Shown here in pieces: positions 28,472-37,916 of a stretch of 64,000 nucleotides of DNA (position 1 is the stretch's first letter; the number at the start of each line of letters is the position of its first letter). A model generated the notes under the pieces. That model was not told where the DNA came from and ran no database searches. It saw nothing but the letters and a program-made list of their open reading frames with translations. The DNA is taken from the NCBI RefSeq assembly GCF_002811245.1, contig NZ_NIVQ01000002.1, forward strand, positions 1 to 64,000, in the 5' to 3' direction. The translations under genes were made by a program, and so were the position numbers. Source of the DNA: Vibrio salilacus. Lineage in GTDB: Bacteria > Pseudomonadota > Gammaproteobacteria > Enterobacterales > Vibrionaceae.

Positions 28472-30745
28472 ATGTACAGCAACATCACTCCTATTCACGA
28501 GCATAAGAAATACTGGGCAGAGTGCTTTGGCACCGCACCTTTCCTTCCGACCAGTCGAAAGGAGATGGACGCCCTTGGATGGGACAGTTGTGACATTATT
28601 ATCGTAACGGGCGATGCTTATGTGGATCATCCAAGCTTTGGTATGGCCATCATCGGTCGTTTGTTAGAAGCCCAAGGCTTCCGTGTCGGTATCATTGCTC
28701 AACCTCAGTGGCACAATAAAAACGCCTTTATGGCACTGGGCAAACCTAACCTATTTTTTGGTATCACTGCCGGTAACATGGACTCAATGATCAACCGTTA
28801 CACGTCCGATCGCAAGTTACGCCATGATGATGCCTATACCCCCAACAATGAAGGCGGCAAGCGTCCTGACCGAGCAACGCTGGTTTACTCTCAACGTTGT
28901 CGTGAAGCCTATAAAGGTACGCCTATCGTGCTTGGTGGAATTGAAGCGAGCTTGCGTCGTGTTGCGCACTACGATTACTGGTCAGACAAAGTTCGTCGCT
29001 CGGTATTGTTTGATGCAAAAGCAGATATCCTTCTTTTCGGTAACGCTGAGCGTGCATTGGTAGAAGTGGCACATCGCCTTGCTGATGGCGAAGAGATCGC
29101 TAACCTAACCAATATTCGCGGTACCGCCATCAACCTGCCAGCGGCTCCTGAAGGTTTTAAAATCATTGATTCTTCTCGTATCGAAAAGCCGAACAAGGCT
29201 TATGTGCCAGTAAACCCGTACGAAGTTGAAACGCAATGTGAGACCAAGAAAGATGAAAAGGAAGAGGTAAAGGCGCAACCTATTACTATTCGCCCTTCTC
29301 GTCACGATGCAAAAACAACTGCAGTTCGTATCCCTGCGTTTGAGAAGCTAAATAATGACCGCATCCTTTACGCTCATGCGAGCCGCATTTTGCATCTTGA
29401 GACCAACCCGTATTCTGGTCGAGCTTTGATTCAACGTCACGGTGACCGTGAACTTTGGGTGAACCAAGCACCGATTCCATTGACAACAGAAGAGATGGAT
29501 TACGTGTTTGGCCTTTCTTACAAGCGTGTTCCTCACCCTATGTATGGCAAAGCGAAAATCCCTGCATATGACATGATCAAAACCTCGGTGAACATCATGC
29601 GTGGCTGTTTTGGTGGCTGTTCTTTCTGTTCGATTACCGAACATGAGGGACGTATTATTCAAAACCGTTCGAAAGAATCTATCTTGGATGAGATCGAAGA
29701 CATTAAAGATAAAGTACCTGGTTTTACCGGGACTATTTCTGATTTAGGTGGCCCAACGGCGAACATGTACCGTTTAGGCTGTTCAGATCCGAAAGCAGAA
29801 ATTAACTGCCGTCGTCCTTCATGTGTGTTCCCTAAAATCTGTGAAAAGCTCAACACAGACCATCAACACACCATTGACCTTTATCGATCAGCAAGAAAAG
29901 TTCCGGGCATTAAGAAAGTAATGGTCGCATCAGGCGTTCGTTATGACCTTGCGATTGAATCTCCAGAATACGTACGTGAACTTGTAACGCATCACGTAGG
30001 TGGTTACTTGAAGATTGCTCCAGAGCATACTGAAAAAGGCCCTCTAGATCTGATGATGAAACCGGGCATGGGCACTTACGATCGCTTTAAAGAGATGTTC
30101 GAAAAGTACAGCGCTGAAGCGGGCAAGAAGCAGTACCTAATTCCTTACTTTATCTCGGCTCACCCGGGAACAGAAGATGAAGACATGCTTAACCTTGCAT
30201 TGTGGCTGAAAAAGCATAACTACGAGTGTGACCAAGTACAGAACTTTTACCCATCGCCAATGTGTAATGCAACGTCAATGTATTACTCAGAGACTAACCC
30301 CCTGAAGCGCGTGAAATATAAGAAACGTGAAGATGTACCAGTGCCTAAAGGTGATCGTCAACGTCGTCTGCATAAAGCACTGCTTCGTTACCACGATCCA
30401 GAAAACTGGAAGATCATCCGCGAAGCGCTAATCGATATGGGTAAGAAACACCTTATCGGTGATAAGCCGGGCTGTTTGATTCCGGAAGAAGATTTTGATG
30501 CACAAACACCGGCACAACGTCGTAAATCTGGTCGTCATGGTGCTCACCGCTTCGCGACTAAGCACACTAAGTCACAACCTGGCTTTGAAAAAATGCATGG
30601 CGAACAACGCGCTAAAAGCAATAGTAGTAATAACGGCAAGGTCAACGGTAAACCAGGGGCCAAACTCCAACACTCTCGTGGTGGGAAAGCGACAGCGACA
30701 GGTTCCGGTAAACCTTCCGCAGGGCGTAAAGCTAAACAGCGTTGA
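28472..30745 (+). CDS. ygiQ: YgiQ-family radical SAM protein
   Basis: A 757-aa protein. An N-terminal B12-binding-like Rossmann region (about 40-190) is followed by a radical SAM domain with CxxxCxxC at Cys379, Cys383 and Cys386 ([12 protein letters not shown]), binding a 4Fe-4S cluster. The C terminus is a basic low-complexity tail ([16 protein letters not shown] onward). The domains fit UPF0313; the reaction is not established. It is monocistronic and ends in a bidirectional terminator shared with serC. Confidence 0.92.
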   Translation: MYSNITPIHEHKKYWAECFGTAPFLPTSRKEMDALGWDSCDIIIVTGDAYVDHPSFGMAIIGRLLEAQGFRVGIIAQPQWHNKNAFMALGKPNLFFGITAGNMDSMINRYTSDRKLRHDDAYTPNNEGGKRPDRATLVYSQRCREAYKGTPIVLGGIEASLRRVAHYDYWSDKVRRSVLFDAKADILLFGNAERALVEVAHRLADGEEIANLTNIRGTAINLPAAPEGFKIIDSSRIEKPNKAYVPVNPYEVETQCETKKDEKEEVKAQPITIRPSRHDAKTTAVRIPAFEKLNNDRILYAHASRILHLETNPYSGRALIQRHGDRELWVNQAPIPLTTEEMDYVFGLSYKRVPHPMYGKAKIPAYDMIKTSVNIMRGCFGGCSFCSITEHEGRIIQNRSKESILDEIEDIKDKVPGFTGTISDLGGPTANMYRLGCSDPKAEINCRRPSCVFPKICEKLNTDHQHTIDLYRSARKVPGIKKVMVASGVRYDLAIESPEYVRELVTHHVGGYLKIAPEHTEKGPLDLMMKPGMGTYDRFKEMFEKYSAEAGKKQYLIPYFISAHPGTEDEDMLNLALWLKKHNYECDQVQNFYPSPMCNATSMYYSETNPLKRVKYKKREDVPVPKGDRQRRLHKALLRYHDPENWKIIREALIDMGKKHLIGDKPGCLIPEEDFDAQTPAQRRKSGRHGAHRFATKHTKSQPGFEKMHGEQRAKSNSSNNGKVNGKPGAKLQHSRGGKATATGSGKPSAGRKAKQR

Positions 30746-30747
30746 TC

Positions 30748-30777
30748 AAAAAAGCCTAGCAAATCGCTAGGCTTTTT
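30748..30777. terminator. bidirectional terminator between ygiQ and serC
   Basis: Stem AGCCTAGC/GCTAGGCT flanked by A6 and T5, serving the convergent ends of both genes. Confidence 0.85.
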
Positions 30778-30790
30778 CCTTTTGCGGTGC

Positions 30791-31873
30791 TTAAGCGTTA
30801 TTGGCTTCAAACTCGCGCATAAAGTCGACCAGAGCCTGAACACCTTCCATCGTCATCGCATTGTAGATTGATGCTCGCATGCCACCAACGGCCCTATGAC
30901 CTTTAAGTGCAACCAAACCTTTCGCTTGTGCTTGTTCAAGAAACAACTCGTCAAGCTCGGGTTTGACCAATTGAAAAGGGACATTCATACGGGAACGATT
31001 ATCAGGATGAACCGTGTTGATGTAAAAATCAGACTCGTCGATTTGGCTGTATAATAGCGACGCTTTCTCTTGGTTGATTTTCTCCATCACAGCGACACCA
31101 CCTTGTTGCTTAAGCCACTTAAACACTAAGCCAGATAGATACCAAGCAAATGTTGGCGGTGTATTGAACATTGACTCTTTTTCTGCCAGCACCTTGTAAC
31201 TCATAAAGCTTGGCAGCAGCGTATTGGCTAAATCGAGTAAGTCGTCACGAACGATAGCAATACAAATGCCTGCAGGACCAATATTTTTTTGTGCCCCTGC
31301 ATAAATAACACCATATTGCGATACGTCAATTTGACGAGATAGAATGTTCGACGACATATCAGCAACAATCGGCTTTTCTGTTACAGGCAATTGACTGATT
31401 TCAATACCATCAATGGTTTCATTTGGACAAAAATGAACATACGCAGAAGCTGGATCAATCGTCCACTGATCCGCATCTACCACAGCAGTTTTGCCCTCAC
31501 GCTGTGTTTTAGCGTCGAATACGTCAACTTGGCAATATTTGTACGCTTCTTTAATTGCACTTTCTGCCCAATAACCCGCATCAATATAGGTGGCTTTTTT
31601 GGCTGTACCAAGCAAGTTTAGCGGCACGGCAGCAAATTGAGCACGCGCACCACCCTGACAGAAAAGCACTTTGTAGTTATTGGGAATATTGAGAAGGTCA
31701 CGCAGATCTTGCTCTGCCTCTTCTGCTACTTGAATAAACTCTTTACTACGGTGACTGATTTCCATCACAGAAGTACCTAAGTTATTCCAATCTACAAATT
31801 CGCTTTGCGCCTGTTCCATCACGGCCTTCGGCAGCCCTGCGGGACCAGCACTAAAGTTATACACCTTTTCCAT
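30791..31873 (-). CDS. serC: phosphoserine aminotransferase SerC
   Basis: A 360-aa PLP enzyme of serine biosynthesis that transfers an amino group from glutamate to 3-phosphohydroxypyruvate; it also acts in the PLP pathway. It starts [16 protein letters not shown], has the PLP lysine in [12 protein letters not shown], and ends with [15 protein letters not shown] start at ATG 31873, preceded by AAGGAAAG; the frame also extends to 31891. The usual partners serA/pdxB are not adjacent. Confidence 0.97.
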   Translation of the reverse strand: MEKVYNFSAGPAGLPKAVMEQAQSEFVDWNNLGTSVMEISHRSKEFIQVAEEAEQDLRDLLNIPNNYKVLFCQGGARAQFAAVPLNLLGTAKKATYIDAGYWAESAIKEAYKYCQVDVFDAKTQREGKTAVVDADQWTIDPASAYVHFCPNETIDGIEISQLPVTEKPIVADMSSNILSRQIDVSQYGVIYAGAQKNIGPAGICIAIVRDDLLDLANTLLPSFMSYKVLAEKESMFNTPPTFAWYLSGLVFKWLKQQGGVAVMEKINQEKASLLYSQIDESDFYINTVHPDNRSRMNVPFQLVKPELDELFLEQAQAKGLVALKGHRAVGGMRASIYNAMTMEGVQALVDFMREFEANNA

Positions 31874-31944
31874 CTCACTTTCCTTGCTCAAACTTGTATT
31901 ACGATTACTTCGATTAATAGCATGTTTTTTATCGGATAAAAAGC

Positions 31945-31970
31945 AACAAAAGAGGTCTTCAGACCTCTTT
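31945..31970 (-). terminator. rho-independent terminator of the DUF945 gene
   Basis: Stem AAAGAGGTCT/AGACCTCTTT followed on the minus strand by TTGTTGCTTTTT. Confidence 0.65.
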
Positions 31971-31997
31971 ATCGGTTAAAGCCAATAAACTGACCCG

Positions 31998-33269
31998 TTA
32001 AGGTTGCATTAGTGCTGGCATAAGTAGCGCCATCAACGGAATTTCCTGACCGTTTTCAAACAGTAAGCTACCCTCTTTAAGCTGCGCTTTGATACGGTAG
32101 CCCGTGTCATTTTGCTGCATTAATTCCATCACCATCGCTTCATCAATGCCCTGCTGAATGAATGGATATTGGGTCACTAAGCCGTTGGAGAAATAAGTAT
32201 CGATATCCCCAGTCAAAGCAGGCAAGATCATCGCGATATTTTGAGTCACATTATCCGTTCCTTTAGGTACGTTAATGCTCCACGTTGTTTCGAAGCGACT
32301 TTGCTCGTTGAGGTTGACCTCCATCTTATTGATGGCGAGGTAAAAACCCTTTGAAAACAAACTATCGACATAAGGTATCGCAGTTTGAATATCGTCGTTA
32401 CTCGGGACAGGATTGTTTTGGTACAGGGTAATTAAATGTGCGAACGCTTCACTATCTAGATCGCCAAAGGCAAAGTCGAGTGACACACTGTCAACGTCAC
32501 CATCGCTAGTGACCAATTTATTTAGTTCAACAATATGCTGACTACTGACCGTTTTAGCGGCTTCATCAAACGAACTAACAAAACGATATTGACTGTCACT
32601 CAATGCAAATAAAGGCGATTGTTCACCGCTAACAATCGCGGCTCTCGCTAGCTTAAGCGTTTGTTCGCCTATCCAAAAACTGTCGACCTTTTTTCCTTCA
32701 CCTTCGCCTTGTAGACCAGAAAGCACCATTTTCTCTCCGGAATTGAAATCAATCTCTACTGAAGGAACATCGAGTTGATAGGTCATGTCGCCCAACACCG
32801 TAACATGACCACTCAGCGTAGAAGGAGAAACAGAGACAATCGCACCATCTTGCCCTTCAGTGACATGGTTCCAGTGATCAAGCTTAAGGGTGTACTCGGT
32901 GTTACCATTTAATTGAGTGACGGTCTCTAGCGTTAATGGCAGGTCATCGACATTCTCAAGCACCGATTCGGCACTAAGGCTGATTAGACCATGCGACACC
33001 TGACTATTGACCACCAGTTCGTTTGGTAAACCATCAACCACTAACTGTTCGGCTAGTATCGGGTCAATCACGGTATAACGAGTGATGATCTGTGATGACA
33101 GATACCCTCGGTCATACTCAATAACCTCCGCGCGTACAGAATCACTATTAAGGTAAGTCACGCTGTTTTTAATAACGCTCTGTCCAATTTGTCCAACAGC
33201 CAACGGCCAACACAAAGCGAGAGAGATGGCGCCACCAATAGCGCCGAGCTTTTTTAATTCCATGGTCAT
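31998..33269 (-). CDS. DUF945 (YdgA) family protein
   Basis: A 423-aa protein with an N-terminal hydrophobic segment (LGAIGGAISLALCWPLAVG), probably a signal anchor. A long beta-rich periplasmic domain follows, resembling E. coli YdgA (DUF945). These are large repetitive beta proteins of unknown function at the inner-membrane periplasmic face. The start is uncertain among ATG 33269, ATG 33263 and an upstream TTG. Confidence 0.8.
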   Translation of the reverse strand: MTMELKKLGAIGGAISLALCWPLAVGQIGQSVIKNSVTYLNSDSVRAEVIEYDRGYLSSQIITRYTVIDPILAEQLVVDGLPNELVVNSQVSHGLISLSAESVLENVDDLPLTLETVTQLNGNTEYTLKLDHWNHVTEGQDGAIVSVSPSTLSGHVTVLGDMTYQLDVPSVEIDFNSGEKMVLSGLQGEGEGKKVDSFWIGEQTLKLARAAIVSGEQSPLFALSDSQYRFVSSFDEAAKTVSSQHIVELNKLVTSDGDVDSVSLDFAFGDLDSEAFAHLITLYQNNPVPSNDDIQTAIPYVDSLFSKGFYLAINKMEVNLNEQSRFETTWSINVPKGTDNVTQNIAMILPALTGDIDTYFSNGLVTQYPFIQQGIDEAMVMELMQQNDTGYRIKAQLKEGSLLFENGQEIPLMALLMPALMQP

Positions 33270-33436
33270 CAATTCTTAGTCACGATTTGCTTCAGTCTAC
33301 ACCAAAAAACATTGAGATAAATCAGAGTATTGGCCTTAAAGCCAAAACAAATGAGATTCTTCATACCTAGCTCTCAATACTCTATTGCTAAGCTTGCTAG
33401 AGTGAAAGACGTCATTTGTTAATATTGTAGCGAGTC

Positions 33437-35389
33437 GTGAATCAATTCTCTGTACTGTGTTTAGACAACAACCCGATTAGCGTTGAACAACTTAGACGCG
33501 AGTTAAGTTCGTTTGCCTGTAAGTTTGACCTACATACAGTCGATACCATTGACGATGCCCACGCGGCACTTGAGTTTTGCCTCGAACAACAACAAACCGT
33601 CGCCTTGGTCATTGCTAGCCACCACGATAATTTCAATGGCGCTGATTTCTTGATTCAACTCGACAAGAATCACCACACACAAAGTGCCAAAAAAATCTTA
33701 ATTAGCAGTGGTAAAGACATCCAAGTAATTCTCTCTGCCGTCAACGATGGACGCCTCGATTACTGTCTGACGAAACCACTACAGGACAACGTGGTATATA
33801 GGACGGTGAAAAAAGAGCTGACCACCTTTATTCTCACGCACGACAAAGAGAACTTACTGTCCTATAGCCAAGTGCTTGATCAACATCGTCTGCTACGCGC
33901 CCATATCGATCAGAAAATGCGCAGCTATCGAGAAGGGTTCATTACCGATCATCACAGCATGAGTGATCAACAGTTGGCGCAAAAAGTCTCCACAGCTTTG
34001 CTCGATTTTTTTGCTGAACAAGACGAAACCAAAGCTTGCCGCACCTACTCCACCGATCATCTGTTAACAGTAGAGGGTGAAGAAAATCGATTCCTATGGT
34101 TCATTACCAAAGGTGACGTTGCTCTGTATAAAAAAGACGACATCGGTATGCAGCGTGAGGTAGTACGGCATAGCCAGGGCAATATCGTGGGCGGAATGTC
34201 ATTTGTCACTGGGGAGCCCTCTTTTTCAACCGCAGTGACACTGTCACAAACAGAGGTAATAAAACTCGACCGAGACGTGTTCACTAAAGTCATGCATTCC
34301 AATATGACCTTACTGCCGCTATTTACCAACTTGCTGCTACGCCACTTTAATCGTCGTTTGCAACGCAGTATTAATACCAAGCTCGAGCTGCAAAAAACGT
34401 TGGAATCACTTGAGTCCGCTCATCAGCAACTCATTGAACGAGAGAAGATGGCGATGCTCGGGCAACTGGTTGCCGGAGTCGCGCACGAACTCAATAACCC
34501 TATTGCAGCCATTTTACGTAGCACTGAAACGTTAACCGCCAAAATACAACATTTAGTCGATGGTCGTTGCAGCGAAGACGTCGGTATCGATGGTATTGAA
34601 GTACTCAAGGCTGGCTTAGCACAGCGCCCACGCTCAACCGCAACAGAAAGAGAACTGACTCGCCAGGTACAGCAAAATGTCGGCGATCGACGCCTAGCAA
34701 AGAAATTGGTCAAACTCGGCTTTGAAAGCGACGTTCACTGGCAAAAAAAAGCGCAAAACCACCCTGACGCAACCATGGCGCAACTTGTTCAACTTGAAGA
34801 CTATTACATGGCGGGCAGCACTCTTCGCTCAATAAACGTGTGTGCGGGTCGTATCGCCGATATGGTCCGCAGCCTCAAAGGTTACGCTCGTCCTGATGAT
34901 GAAAAGCGCCACTTGATTGATATTCATGAAGGCATCGAAGACACCTTAGTCATTTTTGAAAACAGGTTAAAATTTCATGAGGTTGAAAAGCGCTACGCCG
35001 ATTTAGCTTCCATTCAGTGCCTGCCAATAGCCTTGCAGCAAGTATGGACTAATCTTATATCCAACGCCATTGATGCCTTTCCGAGTAAAGGCCACTTGTT
35101 AATAGAAACCAGTATGCAAGAAAAAGCGTATCGCCAGTGGGCAGTGATCAGCTTTACTGATAACGGCGGTGGTATCCCTAAGCATATCCAAGAGCAAATG
35201 TTTAGTTTAAATTTTACCACTAAAAAAGAGGGTAATTTTGGTCTTGGCATCGGATTATCGGTCTGCCAACAAATTGTCCATCAACATGGCGGAAAAATCG
35301 AAGTCGAGTCCGAAATTGATCAATTCACTACATTTTCTGTTTGGTTACCTTACGACCAAGCATTGCCCGAATCAAGGAGCGCTGAATGA
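33437..35389 (+). CDS. hybrid sensor histidine kinase: degenerate receiver + cyclic-nucleotide-binding-like + HisKA/HATPase
   Basis: A 650-aa cytoplasmic kinase. Residues 1-125 form a receiver-like domain. It keeps Asp10 and Lys113 but has Ser61 where the phospho-acceptor Asp should be and Asn11 in the acidic pair. Residues about 185-300 look like a cyclic-nucleotide-binding/Crp-type sensor domain (FITKGDVALYKK, EVIKLDRDVFTKV). The H-box VAHELNNP places the phospho-His at 350. A long insert (about 370-465) separates it from the ATPase domain, with LQQVWTNLISNAIDAF, FTDNGGGIP and GLGIGLSVC. The start is GTG 33437. It overlaps the response-regulator gene by four bases. Confidence 0.85.
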   Translation: MNQFSVLCLDNNPISVEQLRRELSSFACKFDLHTVDTIDDAHAALEFCLEQQQTVALVIASHHDNFNGADFLIQLDKNHHTQSAKKILISSGKDIQVILSAVNDGRLDYCLTKPLQDNVVYRTVKKELTTFILTHDKENLLSYSQVLDQHRLLRAHIDQKMRSYREGFITDHHSMSDQQLAQKVSTALLDFFAEQDETKACRTYSTDHLLTVEGEENRFLWFITKGDVALYKKDDIGMQREVVRHSQGNIVGGMSFVTGEPSFSTAVTLSQTEVIKLDRDVFTKVMHSNMTLLPLFTNLLLRHFNRRLQRSINTKLELQKTLESLESAHQQLIEREKMAMLGQLVAGVAHELNNPIAAILRSTETLTAKIQHLVDGRCSEDVGIDGIEVLKAGLAQRPRSTATERELTRQVQQNVGDRRLAKKLVKLGFESDVHWQKKAQNHPDATMAQLVQLEDYYMAGSTLRSINVCAGRIADMVRSLKGYARPDDEKRHLIDIHEGIEDTLVIFENRLKFHEVEKRYADLASIQCLPIALQQVWTNLISNAIDAFPSKGHLLIETSMQEKAYRQWAVISFTDNGGGIPKHIQEQMFSLNFTTKKEGNFGLGIGLSVCQQIVHQHGGKIEVESEIDQFTTFSVWLPYDQALPESRSAE

Positions 35390-35883
35390 ACAAGTACCTA
35401 ATCTTATGTGTTGATGACGAACGTGACGTTTTAGATAGTGTCGTTCAAGATCTCGATTGCTTTGAAGAGAATTTTGTTTTGGAGGCTGCTGAGTCAGTTG
35501 CAGAAGCAAAATCTCTGATCGAAGAGTACCAGCAAGAAGACGTAAAATTGGCGCTTATACTTTGTGATCACATTATGCCTGATCAAACTGGCATCCAATT
35601 TCTGATTGAGCTCAATGAAAACTCGCCAACCACTCAGGCGCGTAAGCTTTTGTTAACCGGGCAAGCAGGCTTAGAAGACACAGTTGAGGCTGTCAATCAC
35701 TCCAGTCTTGATTTTTTCATTACTAAACCATGGCGCGGCGATGAACTAAGAGAAATAGTCAAAAGCCAACTTACGACTTATATGATTGCAAACGAACCTG
35801 ATTTAATGCCTTGGGCATCAGTGCTTGACACTGAAAAAATCTTTGCAGCAATGGCAAAAAAACGTGCCGATTACGGTGAATAA
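35386..35883 (+). CDS. single-domain response regulator with C-terminal tail
   Basis: A 165-aa protein. The receiver domain has the acidic pair Asp10-Asp11, phospho-acceptor Asp61 (LCDHIMP), Thr91 and Lys114. It has no DNA-binding domain; residues about 125-165 form a helical tail (TTYMIANEPDLMPWASVL). The tail resembles residues just after the receiver-like domain of the preceding kinase (TTFILTHDKENLLSYSQVL), which points to a duplicated receiver. Its ATG overlaps the kinase stop (ATGA), so both are co-translated. Confidence 0.9.
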   Translation: MNKYLILCVDDERDVLDSVVQDLDCFEENFVLEAAESVAEAKSLIEEYQQEDVKLALILCDHIMPDQTGIQFLIELNENSPTTQARKLLLTGQAGLEDTVEAVNHSSLDFFITKPWRGDELREIVKSQLTTYMIANEPDLMPWASVLDTEKIFAAMAKKRADYGE

Positions 35884-36048
35884 TTAGTCATTTGTGGCAT
35901 AGAGTTTGCTTAGTTATCTAAATCACGACAAAACAATGACATTTCTATAGTGACTGTTGCTATGATGCATTATCATGTCGTAATGATGTCATGGCGCGCA
36001 CGTCGCTAAAGACCAAGGAAATTAACAAGATAAAGGTTTATCGTCCAT

Positions 36049-36615
36049 ATGCGTAAAACAATCTTAGCTGCAGCCCTAGTGCTTGCATCGGGCCAATCAT
36101 TCGCTCAAACCGATCCAAACAGCCCAGCAGTAATGAGCAACTTCAGTTATGACTACTTAGAAGCTCGTATCGGCGCAAGCCCTGTTACCTTTGGTACTGC
36201 TATCAGTAAGTCGATCCACCCTAATGCCCACATTCTTGGTCGTCTCGATTCTGAATTTGAAGGCGATTATGATGCCTCTGCAGGTTTTGGCTTTCACGCT
36301 CCAATCAACAACTGGGCCGATTTCACAGGTGAAATGTTACTTCGCCTAATCGATACTGGTAATGAGCGTCGCAGTGGCTACGGTCAAGGCACCAATACTG
36401 GTATGGAGCTAAATTTAGGCATCCGTCAGTGGTTAGGCCCACAACTTGAAGTTGGTGGAAAAGGCGGTTATGTATCGATTGATGATGATGACAAATGGAT
36501 TGGGTCAGCTTACGTTCGCTTCCACTCGACAGAACTTTTCTCAATCGGTGGCGAAGCACGTATTAATGATTTCTATGGTGACCAACTAATGTTCACCACT
36601 CGCTTTAAGTTCTAA
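36049..36615 (+). CDS. outer-membrane beta-barrel protein
   Basis: A 188-aa protein with a signal peptide (MRKTILAAALVLASGQSFA, cleavage after residue 19). The mature ~169 residues alternate beta-strand and turn, with a C-terminal strand MFTTRFKF that has a terminal Phe, as in BamA substrates. Loops are rich in Gly and Asn. Probably a small eight-stranded barrel. No close family name is recalled. SD AAGGAAA is some distance upstream, and a strong terminator follows. Confidence 0.75.
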   Translation: MRKTILAAALVLASGQSFAQTDPNSPAVMSNFSYDYLEARIGASPVTFGTAISKSIHPNAHILGRLDSEFEGDYDASAGFGFHAPINNWADFTGEMLLRLIDTGNERRSGYGQGTNTGMELNLGIRQWLGPQLEVGGKGGYVSIDDDDKWIGSAYVRFHSTELFSIGGEARINDFYGDQLMFTTRFKF

Positions 36616-36621
36616 CACGAT

Positions 36622-36649
36622 AAAAACCGAGGTCATTACCTCGGTTTTT
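36622..36649 (+). terminator. rho-independent terminator of the barrel gene
   Basis: Twelve-base stem AAAAACCGAGGT/ACCTCGGTTTTT with A and T runs. Confidence 0.85.
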
Positions 36650-36720
36650 ATGCTAATCCATTTGCTTGAGCAATCCCTCCTCATAAAGGAGTGGATAAAA
36701 ATAATTTTAGTGACAATTAG

Positions 36721-36990
36721 CTAGGGTCTGTTTATCTTTGGCGGTTAAATTTTGTTCGAGATAGAATCGTTTTAGGCGCGGCAAGAAGTATGTCGCCTAG
36801 TTATTCTAAGTCAATACCGCTTAACAAAGCATAAAACGATTCTAGCGGAACCCTTCGGGCAGCCTTTGTGGTTCATTTCTACTGCGTTATCGGCTTTTTG
36901 TGTAGAGCAACCACACGTCAAAGCCGATGCCTTGTATAAATTTCCCACAAAGTGCTGCAAAAATCAGCTCGAAAGGTCAACAGACCCTAG
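36721..36990. mobile_element. MITE-like element, about 270 bp, inserted at the 3' end of a TfoX/Sxy-family gene
   Basis: Perfect 12-bp terminal inverted repeats CTAGGGTCTGTT…AACAGACCCTAG extend imperfectly for roughly 30 bp. The ends carry TA/CTAG, so a 2- or 4-bp target duplication cannot be told apart from the repeat tips. Internally there are nested perfect stems: AGAATCGTTTTA/TAAAACGATTCT (36763-36774 with 36832-36843), ATCGGCTTT/AAAGCCGAT (36889-36897 with 36920-36928) and CTTTGTGG/CCACAAAG. It contains no ORF. Such short non-coding elements are moved in trans by a transposase (IS5- or IS630-type judged only by the target). Confidence 0.7.
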
Positions 36991-37560
36991 TAATTGGCGT
37001 TTGCGTGGCTCTTGGATTAATTTCCAATGAATACCTTCTATCGCACCTGCAAACTTCCACAACAACTTCACATCAACATCGCTGCCATAAGCCAGCTTCA
37101 CTCTAGAGAACACAGCTGGAGCGCCAAGCTCAACAAAAGTATCGACATCTTCAATTCCGGCTTTTTTGACCATACGCTCTAATGTCAACTGCATATTGGG
37201 CAAATCACGTAGCCGGCGATTAGCATATGAACGTTTATATTCACGCTCAGAAACCGAATAGGTAATAGATTCTTCGACAAGACCGGCTATCTTGCTGTCG
37301 TTAGCCACAAACAGCGTTGTGACATCATAGTAGTTTACCGTTGCCGTTGTCTGTTTTTTAACATGACGATACCTTTCGCAGCCTAGTTGCGATAACTCGC
37401 TATCGAGCTTCTCACCACCACGAATAAACACATGGTCGTTACTTATTAGGGCGAACATAGCCTCATCTTTAAACAGCCCAGTACCACCAAACATCGAACG
37501 TTTTTGAAAGTCACCAAACTTTTTAACGTATTGAATAAAATTTTGCTCTGTCATATCCAT
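36964..37560 (-). CDS. TfoX/Sxy-family regulator with a transposon-altered C terminus
   Basis: A 198-aa protein of the TfoX/Sxy family. The N-terminal domain is FQKRSMFGGTGLFKDEAMFAL, and the C-terminal domain includes LRDLPNMQLTLERMVKKAGI, FVELGAPAVFSRVK and LLWKFAGAIEGIHWKLI. In Vibrio such proteins (TfoX, TfoY) link environmental cues to DNA uptake or type VI secretion. I cannot tell which paralogue this is, so no symbol is given; I find no c-di-GMP riboswitch upstream. The last codons (LGSVDLSS and stop) lie inside the MITE-like element, so the original 3' end has been replaced. AAGGATCA precedes the ATG. Confidence 0.85.
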   Translation of the reverse strand: MDMTEQNFIQYVKKFGDFQKRSMFGGTGLFKDEAMFALISNDHVFIRGGEKLDSELSQLGCERYRHVKKQTTATVNYYDVTTLFVANDSKIAGLVEESITYSVSEREYKRSYANRRLRDLPNMQLTLERMVKKAGIEDVDTFVELGAPAVFSRVKLAYGSDVDVKLLWKFAGAIEGIHWKLIQEPRKRQLLGSVDLSS

Positions 37561-37916
37561 TGATCCTTAATCAAATACCCCGATTAGTTAAGATCTCCAG
37601 ATAACAGCAGTAATGTGCGAATTAATTATTTACGCTCAAGCAATATTATTTTGTTTTGCGAGGCTTAAGCGATATTGCATAGTATGAATGATAGTTAACG
37701 AAACGAATTAAGTCTGTGCATATGTCACATCAATAGTATTGGATTAGATGAACATTGAGATTAATATCACACTCTATTACTTTTTATGAACGGATGTAAT
37801 GTGGTTTAAGGTGCAAATAAATCACTACACAAATTATCATTTAGTACTATCTATTGATTGCTAATATATTAGTGAAAACGTTAAACTGTTTACAGTATGA
37901 TAATTGTATAGATCCT
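37561..37916. other. intergenic region between tfoX-like and HDOD genes, with a direct repeat pair
   Basis: No ORF is supported. GCTCAAGCAATATT (37634-37647) and GCTTAAGCGATATT (37663-37676) are direct repeats, 12 of 14 identical, 29 bp apart, each beginning with a GCTYAAGC palindrome. The position between two divergent genes suits an operator. Confidence 0.5.

Noticed and set aside
36964..37560. Calling the TfoX-family gene a pseudogene because of the MITE-like insertion
   Set aside because: Both domains are intact, and only the last few residues come from the element, so the protein may still work.
37715..37729. CRP-like site TGTGCATATGTCACA
   Set aside because: The half-sites are separated by five bases where CRP needs six, and the left half lacks the final A.
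37561..37850. c-di-GMP (GEMM) riboswitch upstream of the TfoX-like gene
   Set aside because: I looked for the conserved GEMM core on the minus strand and did not find it.
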